64,000 bases of DNA from Rivularia sp. MS3 (lineage in GTDB: Bacteria; Cyanobacteriota; Cyanobacteriia; Cyanobacteriales; Nostocaceae), in NCBI GenBank assembly GCA_019192545.1, contig JAHCMI010000039.1, positions 1 through 64,000 of the forward strand, given 5' to 3'. Shown here piece by piece: positions 9,170 through 19,748 of this stretch. The notes beneath the pieces are model-generated. The model was not told where the DNA came from, did not search any database, and worked only from the letters and a program-made list of their open reading frames with translations. Positions within the stretch are counted from its first letter, which is position 1. Every line of letters starts with the position of its first letter. The translations under genes and the position numbers were made by a program.

Positions 9170-9442
9170 AGCCTATTTCTAATGTTTACCTATAGCGGCC
9201 ACTAAATCAATAATAAACGATTAAATTTTGCTTGACTCAAGTTGAAACTATCGCTAATAAATTGAGAATTTGCTCGTTTTTTTGTTCTATTGTGCGTTAA
9301 TGTCGCAAAATTAAAAGAAAATTTGTCAGATATTTTTTCATGATTTATTCTTATGAATATGATTATTAGCTGTAGATAAAGTCAAAAACTATAATTTCAA
9401 ATAAAAATCTCAGAAACCAACGTTCAAAACAACTTTCATCAA

Positions 9443-9964
9443 ATGCAACTAACAATCCACAACAAGCAACTACAAATTAACCCCGTCAGCTTTATTGCCG
9501 ACTTTCTGTTAACAGGAATGGTAATCGGGCCGATTGTCGCTCCTTTTCTAGCTGCATCTGGGCTGCCAATCTTGCCTCAAATTGCCGACATAATTTATTT
9601 TATGGGTCATCATGTTTGCCCTCAACCTCAGATGGGAGTAGAATTAGCGTCACCGTTTCTTATGGCTGTATGTATGCGATGTTACGGTACAGTTATGGGT
9701 TTATTAGCCACTCGCTTACTGCACGCTGCCGATGGTGGAAAAGCTTTTTACTGGCTGCATCAATACGGCTGGAATGGTGCAGCAATAGCGACTGTATTAA
9801 TGATGGCTTATCCCTTAGAAATGGCAGGGCAAATTTTAGGCTGGTGGAGTTTTCATAATTTAATTGTCATACCCTTTGGCTTAACTACAGGCTTAGCTTG
9901 GGGATTATTTACAATGCCGATTCTGCACGGTTCGTCAAACGTAAAATCGACCGTCCGCATATAA
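9443..9964 (+). CDS. DUF2085 family membrane protein
   Basis: A 173-residue integral membrane protein with about four hydrophobic segments. The DUF2085 hallmark HHVCPQPQMG...CMRCYGTVMG (residues about 56-90, with three conserved cysteines) lies between the first and second membrane segments. The family has no established function. The cysteine motif suggests metal or redox binding at the membrane. The ATG at 9443 fits the family's N-terminus. No operon partner. Confidence 0.8.
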   Translation: MQLTIHNKQLQINPVSFIADFLLTGMVIGPIVAPFLAASGLPILPQIADIIYFMGHHVCPQPQMGVELASPFLMAVCMRCYGTVMGLLATRLLHAADGGKAFYWLHQYGWNGAAIATVLMMAYPLEMAGQILGWWSFHNLIVIPFGLTTGLAWGLFTMPILHGSSNVKSTVRI

Positions 9965-10091
9965 ATTTTAGCAATAATTTGAATTAACTCGTTCCAAGCC
10001 AAAGGCTTGGAATGCCATCTCAAGAAGCTCCTACTCGTTTTCATTAAATGTGATGGGCGAGGTTTAGGAGTGGGGGCTAGGAAGTCGCTAC

Positions 10092-10173
10092 GTAGGTTGG
10101 GATCGGCTTGTCCGTAAAGACATAGCGCAACTCAACACCCAAGTTGGGTTACACTGCGTTTCACCCAACCTAC
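10092..10173. repeat. Inverted-repeat element with gtaggttggg/cccaacctac ends
   Basis: The ends gtaggttggg (10092-10101) and cccaacctac (10164-10173) are inverted repeats. A related, better-preserved element lies at 23680-23747. The remaining 9965-10496 has no recognisable gene. Confidence 0.65.
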
Positions 10174-10496
10174 AACGACTACAACGACAATTGTTTTACT
10201 GCTAACAAGACTAATCCTTTTTACCCTCTTTCTCTGCCTACTCTGCGCTCTCTGCGGTTGTTATAAAGCGACTTTTTAACCTATCAAAATTAATTGTATA
10301 TTTGTCATTGCGAGTTGAACGACGAAAAAGTATGAATAAATTGGGACAAACTCCATACAAAATCAACAGCTTAGGCAGAGCATGTAATACTGTATCCCTT
10401 GCCAAACACAAATAAAATTAAAGTATCTTTAAAATCTTAAAAATAAAGCGATGCAACCCTGTATATGTAGCGCGGAAGCTAAAAAAATACTTTCTT

Positions 10497-11552
10497 TTAA
10501 ACGTTAGTCAAATGCTCTATCAAAGCTTTGATATAAATTTGATGATTATATCGTTCGCGTACCAATTCATAACCCTTTCGGGCTAATGCTTCACTCTGTT
10601 TAGAACTTTTTAACAGACTGTTAATTGCTTGACTTAAGCCTTGCCAATCACCTGGATTGACACCTAAAACCGCTTTTGCATCAATTAGTTCCTGGATAAT
10701 TCCCGGCGCACGAGTGATGATTACCGGTTTGCGACAAGCAAGCGCTTCAAACAAAGTAGATAAACCCGCTTGGTAATTGTTTTCATACAGCGCGATCGCC
10801 ACAATGTCAGCATCTTGATAAAGCTGCACTAAGGAATTCCAATCGTAATAGCGGTAAGACATGTTTGCTGGAATCACTTCCGGAAAAGTCTGAGAATTTA
10901 CAGTTTTAATTGGAGATGCAGCACTAATTTTCACATCAACATCAAGAGACTCTGTTGCTCTTGCCAAAGTTTGATAGTCTCGTTGTTCTAAACCACCACT
11001 AACAATTAACGGACGCAATCTATCTGCTAAACCAAGTTTTGGACTAAAGAATGATATATCTGTAGGTTGATAGGGAAACAAGCTGACTCGCTGCTCGGGT
11101 AAATCCAAATAATCTCGTAAGAAATCAACTTGTTGTGGATTAGCTGTCATAAACAAATCGACTTTTTTTCGGATTTCAAACAGCTTTAAAGCTAAGCGCC
11201 CTCGCACTCTGTTGAGATTATGTGTAAACACAACCACCTTCGGCCCTTTTTTTCTTCCTCCACACAGCGTTGCTATCGGTAATCCTACTGTTTCATCAGC
11301 ACAGAATATAACATCTTTGCTTCCTAATTGAGAAGATAAATTGTGCGCTAAATGCCAGTCTTTTCTAGCTCCTATGATATTTTCACATATTAAATGCATT
11401 GGTATAAAGAAGCCACTACTTGCCTGGTGTATTGTTGCATTTAAACGCCGACTAACATCAAATATTACGTGAGCCGGACGTTTTCCAACTTGAGCATCTT
11501 TATTAATGTCCTCCAAATTTACGACACTGCTGAGCGCTAAATGATACGTCAT
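10497..11552 (-). CDS. Glycosyltransferase family 4-like
   Basis: A 351-residue GT-B glycosyltransferase lacking membrane segments. The C-terminal donor-binding domain contains ADIVAIALYENNYQAGLSTLFEALACRKPVIIT (about 250-285), the E-x7-E type region of retaining GT4 enzymes. The N-terminal acceptor domain is divergent. It is the first gene of a roughly 22-kb glycan locus and would add one sugar to a lipid-linked or nascent chain. Donor and acceptor cannot be deduced. ATG start; an isolated minus-strand gene with 0.8 kb of AT-rich DNA upstream. Confidence 0.8.
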   Translation of the reverse strand: MTYHLALSSVVNLEDINKDAQVGKRPAHVIFDVSRRLNATIHQASSGFFIPMHLICENIIGARKDWHLAHNLSSQLGSKDVIFCADETVGLPIATLCGGRKKGPKVVVFTHNLNRVRGRLALKLFEIRKKVDLFMTANPQQVDFLRDYLDLPEQRVSLFPYQPTDISFFSPKLGLADRLRPLIVSGGLEQRDYQTLARATESLDVDVKISAASPIKTVNSQTFPEVIPANMSYRYYDWNSLVQLYQDADIVAIALYENNYQAGLSTLFEALACRKPVIITRAPGIIQELIDAKAVLGVNPGDWQGLSQAINSLLKSSKQSEALARKGYELVRERYNHQIYIKALIEHLTNV

Positions 11553-12387
11553 TACGAATTATCAATTCAACTTATTAAAGTGAATTTAAGTCATGAATAT
11601 TATCTTAATAATATTGTTCCTCTATTTAATTAAAGTTTTTTTATCCGGATAGAGAAAAAAACAAAAAAACAAATCATTTTTTATCTATCTTTGTAATATA
11701 GCTAACTATTATTTTTAGTAAAGCAAAAAACTAAATATTAAGTTAATCTATTTATAATAAAAAACTTTTATTATAAATCTTGAAAAGCTTGATACAAAAG
11801 ACTTTCAGCCAAAACACTAATTATACAGAGCGCTATATATTAAAAAATACAACGCAGTTTCGTTTGAAATATTACTTGGATATATAAATTATGTTTACCT
11901 AAAATTTAATATAAAATATATGTGAAGTTTTTCTATCTTTATGCTTATAAGTAATTATTTCAAACTATTTAATTTGTATAGTTAATATTATTGATGCAGC
12001 TATAAACTTAAATTAAGAATCACCATAACTGCCATATTTTTCTAATAGAGCAAGTTTTTAGGCTGTTGAGTTTGGTAGTAAGATTAGGTGATAATTTGTC
12101 CTCTACATAGCCGAAAACGGCGATAAATGAAACCAGCACATTTTGGGGTTGCTAATTAACACTTCCAATCAGCAACCCCAAAAATACTTAGATGTCAGTC
12201 TATTTAACTTACCGAAAATTACTGTGGCAAGGGCATCCCTGCCCGTCAAAATTTCAACACAAAACCGGTATATAGCAGTTCCCGATTGAGTGCAATACAT
12301 TTGAAACCTCACCCCGCTATACGGATACCCCTCTCCAAGTTATCGGAGAGGGGAAGAGGATTGGCTTTATAGTAACGCTTGTATGTT
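11553..12387. other. AT-rich intergenic stretch in the glycan locus
   Basis: About 835 bp with no supported gene on either strand. It contains the perfect hairpin listed at 12141-12183. Near 12310-12360 there is a cctctccaagttatcggagagg repeat, related to the motif in the duplicated block at 1-328. Confidence 0.5.
12141..12183. terminator. Perfect 13-bp inverted repeat
   Basis: Arms ttttggggttgct (12141-12153) and agcaaccccaaaa (12171-12183) with a 17-nt loop. It lies about 200 bp past the end of the minus-strand methyltransferase gene. The A/T ends of the arms give a T-run in either direction, so a bidirectional terminator is possible. Confidence 0.5.
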
Positions 12388-13314
12388 TTATTCTGCTGGA
12401 AGCGTAGCTATCCAGAAAATTGCTCCGCTAACTTTAGCTGCTTGCTTAATGTCTCTTTTTTCGGGACGTTTTAATATCTTTCTTCCCAAATTTTTGAAAT
12501 TATTTTCCATTGAGTAAGCAAAATATGCCATGTCCCCAATGAAACGCATATTCTTAGTTACTCCGTTACCCATAGCAAACATAGAGCGAAATGCACTATA
12601 ACCCTTTTCCGGCCATACATATTTAATCTCAAAACCTGCCTGAGTCAATAACTCAATTGCACCAAGAGGTGACATATGAAAAAAGCTACTATCGTGCCAG
12701 GGTTCAAGAAATGAAACGTTTCCTAAATAATAACCACCAGGTTTTAATACCCTGGCTATTTCCTGAACTACTAAATGAGGACATGCTAAATGCTCTGTTA
12801 CGGCAGCAGAATATATTAAATCAACTTGATTATCTCCGAAAGGCAAAGAATGAGCATCGCAAAGAATATCTGGGCCGCCAAATTTTTGCAACCAATCATG
12901 TACTCTCGTTTTTGAAATGTCAACACCAATATATTGATGACCTTGTTGCGTAACCCATTCTCGCATTTGCCCGCCACCACAACCAATTTCTAAAACTTTC
13001 TGATTGGCTGGCAATTCGTTGATGATTTTAAACTGAGCCGGTTCTAAATGATAAGGAAGTTTATCGCTGACTTTTACTGAAGGAGGATAATTAAAGTATT
13101 GTTGAAGCTTTTGTTCTTCTATTACTGCTCTATTTGCACTAAACTCAAACTGAACTGTTCTACTAAAATTTGGATCGAATAATTTTGGAGTTCCGCTATC
13201 TTCTGCGAATTCCAAGCCGCAATTGTCGCATTTAACAGTAGAGCTTAAAGGGTTTTTACATCCAGGACAAGCTAAAACGTCAATTAGTTTTGGCTTTGGT
13301 AAAGTATTTATCAT
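12388..13314 (-). CDS. Class I SAM methyltransferase with N-terminal zinc ribbon
   Basis: A 308-residue protein. Residues 13-50 form a Trm112-like zinc ribbon (CPGC...CDNC). A class I methyltransferase core follows: motif I VLEIGCGGGQMREW (about 115), acidic strand YIGVDIS, and LPFGDNQVDLIYSAAVTEHL with the typical ARVLKPGGYYLG strand near 190. Zinc-ribbon methyltransferases of this kind are frequent in polysaccharide loci. It probably methylates a sugar or a biosynthetic intermediate here, but the substrate is not visible in the sequence. Confidence 0.8.
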   Translation of the reverse strand: MINTLPKPKLIDVLACPGCKNPLSSTVKCDNCGLEFAEDSGTPKLFDPNFSRTVQFEFSANRAVIEEQKLQQYFNYPPSVKVSDKLPYHLEPAQFKIINELPANQKVLEIGCGGGQMREWVTQQGHQYIGVDISKTRVHDWLQKFGGPDILCDAHSLPFGDNQVDLIYSAAVTEHLACPHLVVQEIARVLKPGGYYLGNVSFLEPWHDSSFFHMSPLGAIELLTQAGFEIKYVWPEKGYSAFRSMFAMGNGVTKNMRFIGDMAYFAYSMENNFKNLGRKILKRPEKRDIKQAAKVSGAIFWIATLPAE

Positions 13315-13619
13315 ATTTGCCTTTGGTAGATGAACCGTTACTGGTGAATTTATAGCGGTTTTCTTGTCACTGTAATACAGTTTGATTCCTCACCCCGCCC
13401 TCTGCACACTCTTCTTCTTATAAAGGTAGAAGAGATACGGTAAAGTGGCATTTGTATTTTACTCAATCTAAAGCTGCTATATAGCGGTTTTAACCCTTAG
13501 TAGAATACATTCTTTGGGGATAAAGAGAACTTCAACCGAAAAGCGCTATTTTTCCAAAACTTTCTTTTAAATTAAAGAAGGTTTATCTATAGATGAAATG
13601 AAATAGATACAAGTATCTA
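13315..13619. other. Intergenic repeat-rich stretch
   Basis: About 305 bp. It carries two copies of a tatagcggtttt motif in direct orientation (about 13352 and 13482), an actcaatctaaagctgctata motif related to one near 4935, and a cctcaccccgcc fragment. No gene is seen. Confidence 0.45.
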
Positions 13620-14957
13620 TTAGTACCCTGATGCAATTTTGTTAATAGTTTGCTGTTGCTTGCCAGTATCCAAATTTGGCTGAGCGTTCAAAGTTTCATG
13701 GAAAATTTCGATAATCCTATCTGCTTTTGAATCCCAATCCAAATAGTTGGTAAGAACTCGTTGCGGACCAGCTTCTCCCATCCTACAACGTAATTCTGGT
13801 TCTGTTGCAAGTTTAATCATTGCTTCAGAAAAGCCGTTGACAAAAGCTTCTATGGAAGTTGGCTCTACCCAGATACCACAGTCAGGATGTAGCGTATTTG
13901 CTGGCCCTGCCCATTTTGTGGCAATTACAGGTAAACCTAAAGCCATTGCTTCCAAAACTGCATTACCACCAGCTTCCCGTAGGGAAGGCATTACAAATAC
14001 ATCACATTCACAAGCTAGTTTCGATGCTTCTTCGCGTTTTAGCCAGCCTCGAAAAATTACGTTATTTTCTAAACCTAAATCGGCAACTTGCTTTTCTAAA
14101 TCTGAACGAACTTCTCCATCCCCAACTAACTCTAAAATAGCGTTTGTTTTATCGGCAACTGGTTTAAAAGCATCAATTAAAAAATTAACTCCTTTCCAAT
14201 CAACAAAACGCCCTACATATACAAAACGAACAGGCTCGTCTGAGTTTTTTAATGGTTGTTCTCTGGGCTGCCAAACATCTAAATCAACACCACATTCTAT
14301 CACCTGATAAATCTTTCCCTGGCATCCAATCGGTAAAGATTTTCTAGTTTGAGGATTGGCAACAATTAAAGTTTGGGCTTTCAGTTTACCAGGTACAAAT
14401 CTATGTAAAACATTAGAAAAAATTCTTCCCAAACTAACCGACAAATTAGCGAATTTAGAATCCATATACCGGAAAGCCGGAGGAAAATCAACTCCACCAG
14501 CTAAAGGTCCTAAAACTACCGGTACGCCAAGGTTATACATGAAGTTTAAACCTTTGGGAGTAATGGGTGAAGGCTGAAATACTATATCAACCTCTTGTTT
14601 GGCAATCAATTCCTTTACCAATTTCTTGGCTTGGATCTGAGTAATCCAATGCACTACTTGTAAAAAGATTAAATCCTCGATTCTATAGGGGAACAATTTA
14701 CCCAGTCGCCAAACAAAATTTTGCAGCCCGCTATCTTCTATAAAATGAAATCTATTAAAATCTTCATCGTTGGGAAACTCTTGGCGAAGCTCGTCTCTAA
14801 CCCTTGCATGACAAACTATTTGTAAATCAATTCCTCGCTCTTTAAATAATTGAAAATAGTAAAGATTTTTTCCCGACTCGCCACCCATATGTCGGGATAC
14901 ATTCTCCGCCACTAATATGACTCGCAATGGTTTTTTAGTTTGATGCAATGTTTCCAT
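13620..14957 (-). CDS. Glycosyltransferase family 4
   Basis: A 445-residue retaining GT-B glycosyltransferase. The N-terminal domain shows the glycine-containing entry NVSRHMGGESGKNLYY. The C-terminal domain has VYVGRFVDWKGVNFLIDAF, LVGDG and ECDVFVMPSLREAGGNAVLEAMALGLPVIAT, the full EX7E signature. It should transfer a nucleotide-activated sugar onto the growing glycan at the inner membrane. The gene is followed on the same strand by the methyltransferase and preceded by the flippase gene, so glycan assembly is the natural context. Specificity unknown. Confidence 0.87.
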   Translation of the reverse strand: METLHQTKKPLRVILVAENVSRHMGGESGKNLYYFQLFKERGIDLQIVCHARVRDELRQEFPNDEDFNRFHFIEDSGLQNFVWRLGKLFPYRIEDLIFLQVVHWITQIQAKKLVKELIAKQEVDIVFQPSPITPKGLNFMYNLGVPVVLGPLAGGVDFPPAFRYMDSKFANLSVSLGRIFSNVLHRFVPGKLKAQTLIVANPQTRKSLPIGCQGKIYQVIECGVDLDVWQPREQPLKNSDEPVRFVYVGRFVDWKGVNFLIDAFKPVADKTNAILELVGDGEVRSDLEKQVADLGLENNVIFRGWLKREEASKLACECDVFVMPSLREAGGNAVLEAMALGLPVIATKWAGPANTLHPDCGIWVEPTSIEAFVNGFSEAMIKLATEPELRCRMGEAGPQRVLTNYLDWDSKADRIIEIFHETLNAQPNLDTGKQQQTINKIASGY

Positions 14958-15093
14958 AACTTTAGTATATTGCTCCGAAATAAGTTAACTAACTACTACT
15001 TGTTTCAGCAAAATATTACTTTATACTTGCTTTATATTTGAATCAGGTGTGTCATACAATACCTAACCTAGATCAAAAACTAATAACTTACAA

Positions 15094-16440
15094 TTAATAA
15101 TTTAAAAAAGATTGAATTGGAATTCCAAAACCCAAAGAATATCTAATGTAAAGAAATAATGACAGAACTGCTACATAAAAGATAGTTGCTTGAATATCTT
15201 GCATAACGCAGGAGAGCTTTTCTCGCCAAAGTCCGTATAAATTGACGAAGTATAAAGGTAAATCGCCGAATGCGATCGCTAAAATTGCGCCTATCAAACC
15301 AAAGCGATAGTATGCCAGTGGCAATCCCAAGCCAATCATCACAAATCGAGCTAAGTTACTTTGAGCTAAATACAAAGGTTTTCCAATTGCCATTAATGCT
15401 GGGCTAATCGTGTAAAACAACAACGAAAACCAAATACCAGCACACAAAAGCGGCATCATCCAGGTTGCTTGAGCGTACCTGTCGTCGTAAAGGGTACCAA
15501 TTACCAAATCCCCTACAGTAACTAAAGCCGCTAAACCAACAGCACAACCCATCAATAAAAATTTACGCTGTTTGATTATCTTAGCCCTAAGAGTTTTACG
15601 AGGTAGCTCGGTTTGATTGGAAATCGTAGGAAAGATGACTTTATAGCTGAGTTGCTTGATCACCTGACGAGGTAAATTCGCCAAAGTATAAGCAATGGTA
15701 TAAATCCCCAACATCTGAAAAGAAAGCAACTTACCTAAGATTAAACGGTCGCTCTGTTCGGATGCAAACATTAGCGCCGATGACATAAACATCCATTTAC
15801 CGAAAGATAGAATCTCTTTGACTGCTTCTTTATCCCAGGTAAAACGATTCCGATATTCAGGTATTAAAAAATGGCTGCCGAACATTTTGTATACAGCACC
15901 CAACACAACACCAAATGCTAAAGCCCAAATACTCGGATTAAAAGAAGCCCAAGCAACTAAACTGAATAAAGTAAATACTTGAACGCTTAAATCAAATAAA
16001 GTCGATCTCCTTACGTCTATGCGCCGCATCAGAGTTAAAATACTCGTCGAACTAAACCCATCCAAAACCGAAGACGCGCCCACAATCGGGATTAACCAAA
16101 GCAAACGGCTTTCTTCATAAAATGAGGCCACTGGAAAGGTCAGTATCAAACACAACAGCCAGATTACCCAGCCGCGAATTATCTGTAAAGTCCAAGCGGT
16201 ATTTAAAAAAGCAGGTTCCTCACCGCGCTTGCTGTTAACAATACTTTGAGAAATTCCTATATCAGAGAATAACTCTATACCCAGCCTCAACGTATTTACA
16301 ACAGCCATTAAACCGAAAAACTCTGGAACTAGTAAACGAGTCAGGATTAAATTACCGCCGAAACGAACTACCTGACTCATTCCGTAACCCGCTATTGTCC
16401 AGAATGCGCCCCGGTAAGCAAGCTTTTTTAAAGATGTCAT
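15094..16440 (-). CDS. Wzx-type oligosaccharide flippase
   Basis: A 448-residue polytopic membrane protein with 11-12 hydrophobic segments, belonging to the polysaccharide transporter (MATE/MOP) superfamily. The N-terminus LAYRGAFWTIAGYGMSQVVRFGGNLILTRLL is characteristic of Wzx/lipopolysaccharide flippases. It would move lipid-linked oligosaccharide units across the inner membrane for the polymerase encoded at 24610. A tail of about 10 residues (IPIQSFLNY) follows the last membrane segment. Same strand as the neighbouring glycosyltransferase, 136 bp upstream of it. Confidence 0.87.
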   Translation of the reverse strand: MTSLKKLAYRGAFWTIAGYGMSQVVRFGGNLILTRLLVPEFFGLMAVVNTLRLGIELFSDIGISQSIVNSKRGEEPAFLNTAWTLQIIRGWVIWLLCLILTFPVASFYEESRLLWLIPIVGASSVLDGFSSTSILTLMRRIDVRRSTLFDLSVQVFTLFSLVAWASFNPSIWALAFGVVLGAVYKMFGSHFLIPEYRNRFTWDKEAVKEILSFGKWMFMSSALMFASEQSDRLILGKLLSFQMLGIYTIAYTLANLPRQVIKQLSYKVIFPTISNQTELPRKTLRAKIIKQRKFLLMGCAVGLAALVTVGDLVIGTLYDDRYAQATWMMPLLCAGIWFSLLFYTISPALMAIGKPLYLAQSNLARFVMIGLGLPLAYYRFGLIGAILAIAFGDLPLYFVNLYGLWREKLSCVMQDIQATIFYVAVLSLFLYIRYSLGFGIPIQSFLNY

Positions 16441-17460
16441 AACTATTTAAAATACCCGTGCAAATCTATTTCAAAGCTGAACCAGTTAACCGAGGATTTA
16501 TTCAATTATCCTAATTAAACCAAGCCAATATCATCACATAACCCTGGCAGAAGCTGTCCATTTAAACTACCAATCCGGAACACTTTGGATACTGAAAAAC
16601 TATTTATATATAACCACCACGATTATCCAATAACAAACCCTAAACTATTACAATCTTTAGGGTTTGTTTATCCTCATCGAATCATACTTCTTATTTCAAA
16701 TGACTATAGATACCAATAAACTTTGGATTAAATTTGCATCAAACATGTTTAAACCCTGATGTAAATATAAATTACGACGATTTAATCATATTTACATAAT
16801 CTTTAAACATTTGAAACAATAGCATAATCTTTTTTCAAAGTAAAATAGTTTTTTCGAGCCGAAATATAAATTTTCTATATAGAGGAAAAAGCTTTTTTAA
16901 AGTTATTGTAAAGATTATTGGCATAATGGCATAAAAATTCTCTTTCAATCGAGTAAAAAAGTATTGAAAGTCAAATGTTTAAGCAGTTATTTCAATCTCA
17001 AAATCCAATAGTAGCTAATAGTCTATTTAAGTGCTTAAATCTTAAACGAGTATGTTTTCCCTTTTTAATGACCGTGTCTGTAAAGATATACGTCTTATCA
17101 ATATAGGCGCTTCCTATAAGCATAAGCATAGTAATTTTTTACAGAACTCTTAACATTGTTGTCGAGGTTTTTGTAGCTCTACTAAAAAGGCTTTACAGAA
17201 TTTCGCAGAAAATCTTTTCGTTATTCCACGGCTTCAACAACCATAAATAAAATATTCCATTGGCGTTTTTACGCTTTGAAATATGGCAGCCTATAGTCAA
17301 AAAGCTTCGTAAATCAATTCAAAGAGCATGTTCAGCTTCATAAACTGCATTTACGAACTCAAAAGTATTAATTAATACTTATTTGTGCCATAGCTTCCAT
17401 TTCACAAGATAGTCAAACCTTTCATAGTTCATTTTTCGTCAAATAAGTTTGATAAAGATT
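16441..17460. other. 1-kb AT-rich intergenic region between divergent glycan genes
   Basis: The divergent flippase and acyltransferase genes are separated by about 1 kb of AT-rich DNA, which must hold both promoters. I find no supported coding sequence; a 44-codon frame at 16975 has no other evidence. The only distinct structure is the hairpin at 16632-16668. Confidence 0.5.
16632..16668. terminator. Perfect 13-bp inverted repeat
   Basis: Arms aacaaaccctaaa (16632-16644) and tttagggtttgtt (16656-16668) with an 11-nt loop. It lies upstream of, not behind, the flippase gene. It may therefore end an unseen transcript or act as a regulatory structure. Confidence 0.5.
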
Positions 17461-18588
17461 ATGGATGCATCAGTTTTATCTCGCACTTCAACCACAAAAC
17501 AAAAAATCCATTTTAATTTTGTAGATAGCTTGCGTGGAATTGGGGCTATATGGGTAGTTTTATACCATATATATGCAACAAAAAAGCTAGTAGAATTAAG
17601 TACGATATTACCGAATTGGCTAGAAAATATTACCTTTAAATGGGGAAGCTTAGGTGTTGCCATTTTCTTTGTTTTAAGCGGCTTTGTAATTGCTCATTCC
17701 TTACGTAAAGCAACGATTAGTCCGCTTTATGTCGGGCGTTTCTCCCTGCGTCGTCTAATCAGACTTAGCCCTCCATACTATGTAGCAATGATTCTGGCGT
17801 TAGGGTTTGCTCTGTTCTCATCAATGGTAAAAAATGAAGCCTTCGCGCCGATGAATCAATCCTTCTCAACGGGGAGATTTATCGCACATTTATTTTACGT
17901 ACACGAATTTTTTGGATTTAAACCTTTCGATAATATTTATTGGACTTTAAATTTAGAGATTCAGTTTTATCTTGTATTCTGTGCGTTGCTAGGTTTAGCG
18001 CAGTGGTTGAATAAATCCAGTCAGAAACTATGGGGAAGGGCAATAGTTTTTGTGCCTGCGGCAATTTTTGCGGCTGCTTATCCTTTGGGTGTATTGCCAG
18101 ATAACGGTAATGGCGCTTTGTTCTTTTTCCCCTTGTATTACGGTTTTCTATTGGGGATATTCGCTTATTGGTGTTGGCAAGATAGTCTCAAGTCTATCTA
18201 TTTCTACCTTTATGCAGCGGTTGTATTAGCTGGGGGAATAATGCAATCTTCAGGGTTTACAGTCACCTGCGTGGTTGTTTCCATTCTTTTGTTAGAAGTA
18301 GGTAGAGCTTCAAAGATGCAGGATTTGTTAAACTGGAAAGCTTTACAATTTTTAGGACGTATTTCTTATAGTCTCTATCTGACTCACAACGTTGTAGTTG
18401 GTACGACTTTATTTTTAGGGTTTAAACTTCTAGGAACTGGCATAGTTACCGAACTTATCTGTATGACTGTAGCAGTATTTGCTAGTCTTGTTTTTGGTAC
18501 GATTTTCTGCGAATTTGTAGAAAAACCAGCCATTAAATTAAGTCGCAAAATCAAGCTTGTTAAAGGTGTGGAGGCGATGAAAGCATGA
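17461..18588 (+). CDS. Acyltransferase family 3 membrane protein (OafA-like)
   Basis: A 375-residue polytopic protein with about ten membrane segments. The N-terminal FVDSLRGIGAIWVVLYHIY carries the R and H of the acyltransferase-3 signature, and GVAIFFVLSGFVIAHSL follows. These enzymes O-acylate (often acetylate) sugars of surface polysaccharides. I use the ATG at 17461; a TTG 12 bp upstream is in frame but adds only four residues. Its last codons overlap the next gene by 4 bp (ATGA), so the two are co-transcribed and translationally coupled. Confidence 0.85.
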   Translation: MDASVLSRTSTTKQKIHFNFVDSLRGIGAIWVVLYHIYATKKLVELSTILPNWLENITFKWGSLGVAIFFVLSGFVIAHSLRKATISPLYVGRFSLRRLIRLSPPYYVAMILALGFALFSSMVKNEAFAPMNQSFSTGRFIAHLFYVHEFFGFKPFDNIYWTLNLEIQFYLVFCALLGLAQWLNKSSQKLWGRAIVFVPAAIFAAAYPLGVLPDNGNGALFFFPLYYGFLLGIFAYWCWQDSLKSIYFYLYAAVVLAGGIMQSSGFTVTCVVVSILLLEVGRASKMQDLLNWKALQFLGRISYSLYLTHNVVVGTTLFLGFKLLGTGIVTELICMTVAVFASLVFGTIFCEFVEKPAIKLSRKIKLVKGVEAMKA

Positions 18589-19622
18589 AAATACTGATTA
18601 CTGGAGCATCTGGATTTCTAGGTAAATATGTAGTCGCCGAAGCATTGCGACGAGGTTTTCAAGTACGTGCCGCAATCAGGCATACTTCCGACGAAAAACG
18701 TTTAACTTGGCGCAATCATCCAAATTTAGAATTAATTCGTCTGGATTTAACCCAACCGCAGGGTTTACAAGATGCTTTAGCCCAAATAGATACCGTAGTA
18801 CATTTAGCAGCAGCCAAGCAGGGCAACTACGAGACGCAATATGCAAATACAGTTACCGCTACCGATAATTTACTCAAAGCAATTGCAGCCGCAAATATCC
18901 AAAGGTTAGTAGCAATAAGTACATTTAGCGTATTTGACTACTCGAACATCTCTGACGGTGAAACTATTAACGAAAATTCGCCTATTGATAGCAATCCTTC
19001 CTATCGAGATGTTTACGCTCAAACTAAGCTGCTACAAGAAAGCCTGTTTCGAGATTTTGAACAGATAAATCAGGGAAAAGTCACAATTTTACGTCCGGGG
19101 ATAGTTTACGGAAGAAACAATCTATGGAATGCCCATTTAGGGGTAAACGTTAAAAATCGTTTGTGGATTCGTATTGGCGGCAGTGCTATACTTCCGCTTA
19201 CTTATGTAGAAAACTGCGCTCAAGCAATAGTTAATGCCTGCGAGCATCAAGAAGCAATCGGTAAAACTTTGAATATTGTTGATAACGATTTACCAACCCA
19301 AAAAGTTTATGCTGAGAAAATTTTAAAGCTGCTGCCGCATCAACCTTCTACAGTTGGCATCAATTGGAGCGTTATGCGTTTATTATCTCGCAGCGCTTGG
19401 CTGTCCAATAAAATGCTATTTTTAGGAAAACTGAAGCTACCGGGTATTTTTGTACCGGCTAAACTAGAAGCCCGATTCAAGCCATTTCAATATAGCAATC
19501 AAAATGCTCAAAAGGCGCTGAGTTGGCAGCCGTTATATTCTTTAGACGAAGCTTTAAAGCGTAGCTGTAGCGATGTAGATTTACTTTCAGATACAGCAAA
19601 CGGGAATAAGGTTGTTTCTTAA
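18585..19622 (+). CDS. NAD-dependent epimerase/dehydratase (extended SDR)
   Basis: A 345-residue extended short-chain dehydrogenase/reductase. The NAD site ITGASGFLG lies at residues 4-12, an acidic loop follows, and a YAQTK (Y-x3-K) catalytic pair lies near residues 147-151. It probably epimerises, dehydrates or reduces a nucleotide sugar for the glycan. It starts inside the stop region of the acyltransferase gene (4-bp overlap), so the two form an operon. The precise reaction cannot be inferred. Confidence 0.85.
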   Translation: MKILITGASGFLGKYVVAEALRRGFQVRAAIRHTSDEKRLTWRNHPNLELIRLDLTQPQGLQDALAQIDTVVHLAAAKQGNYETQYANTVTATDNLLKAIAAANIQRLVAISTFSVFDYSNISDGETINENSPIDSNPSYRDVYAQTKLLQESLFRDFEQINQGKVTILRPGIVYGRNNLWNAHLGVNVKNRLWIRIGGSAILPLTYVENCAQAIVNACEHQEAIGKTLNIVDNDLPTQKVYAEKILKLLPHQPSTVGINWSVMRLLSRSAWLSNKMLFLGKLKLPGIFVPAKLEARFKPFQYSNQNAQKALSWQPLYSLDEALKRSCSDVDLLSDTANGNKVVS

Positions 19623-19748
19623 TAACACAACGTTGAAATGGAAAAAGCCGGAGAGGAGAAATTTATAATTACGAATTATATTTACCTCCTCTGCTATCTT
19701 TTAACTAAAAACTAAAATTTGATTTACTCAATTGCCAAATAATAATTT

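Noticed and set aside
16975-17110. Short plus-strand frame starting MFKQLFQSQN in the 1-kb intergenic region
   Set aside because: No ribosome-binding site and no homology recognised; length is within chance for AT-rich DNA.
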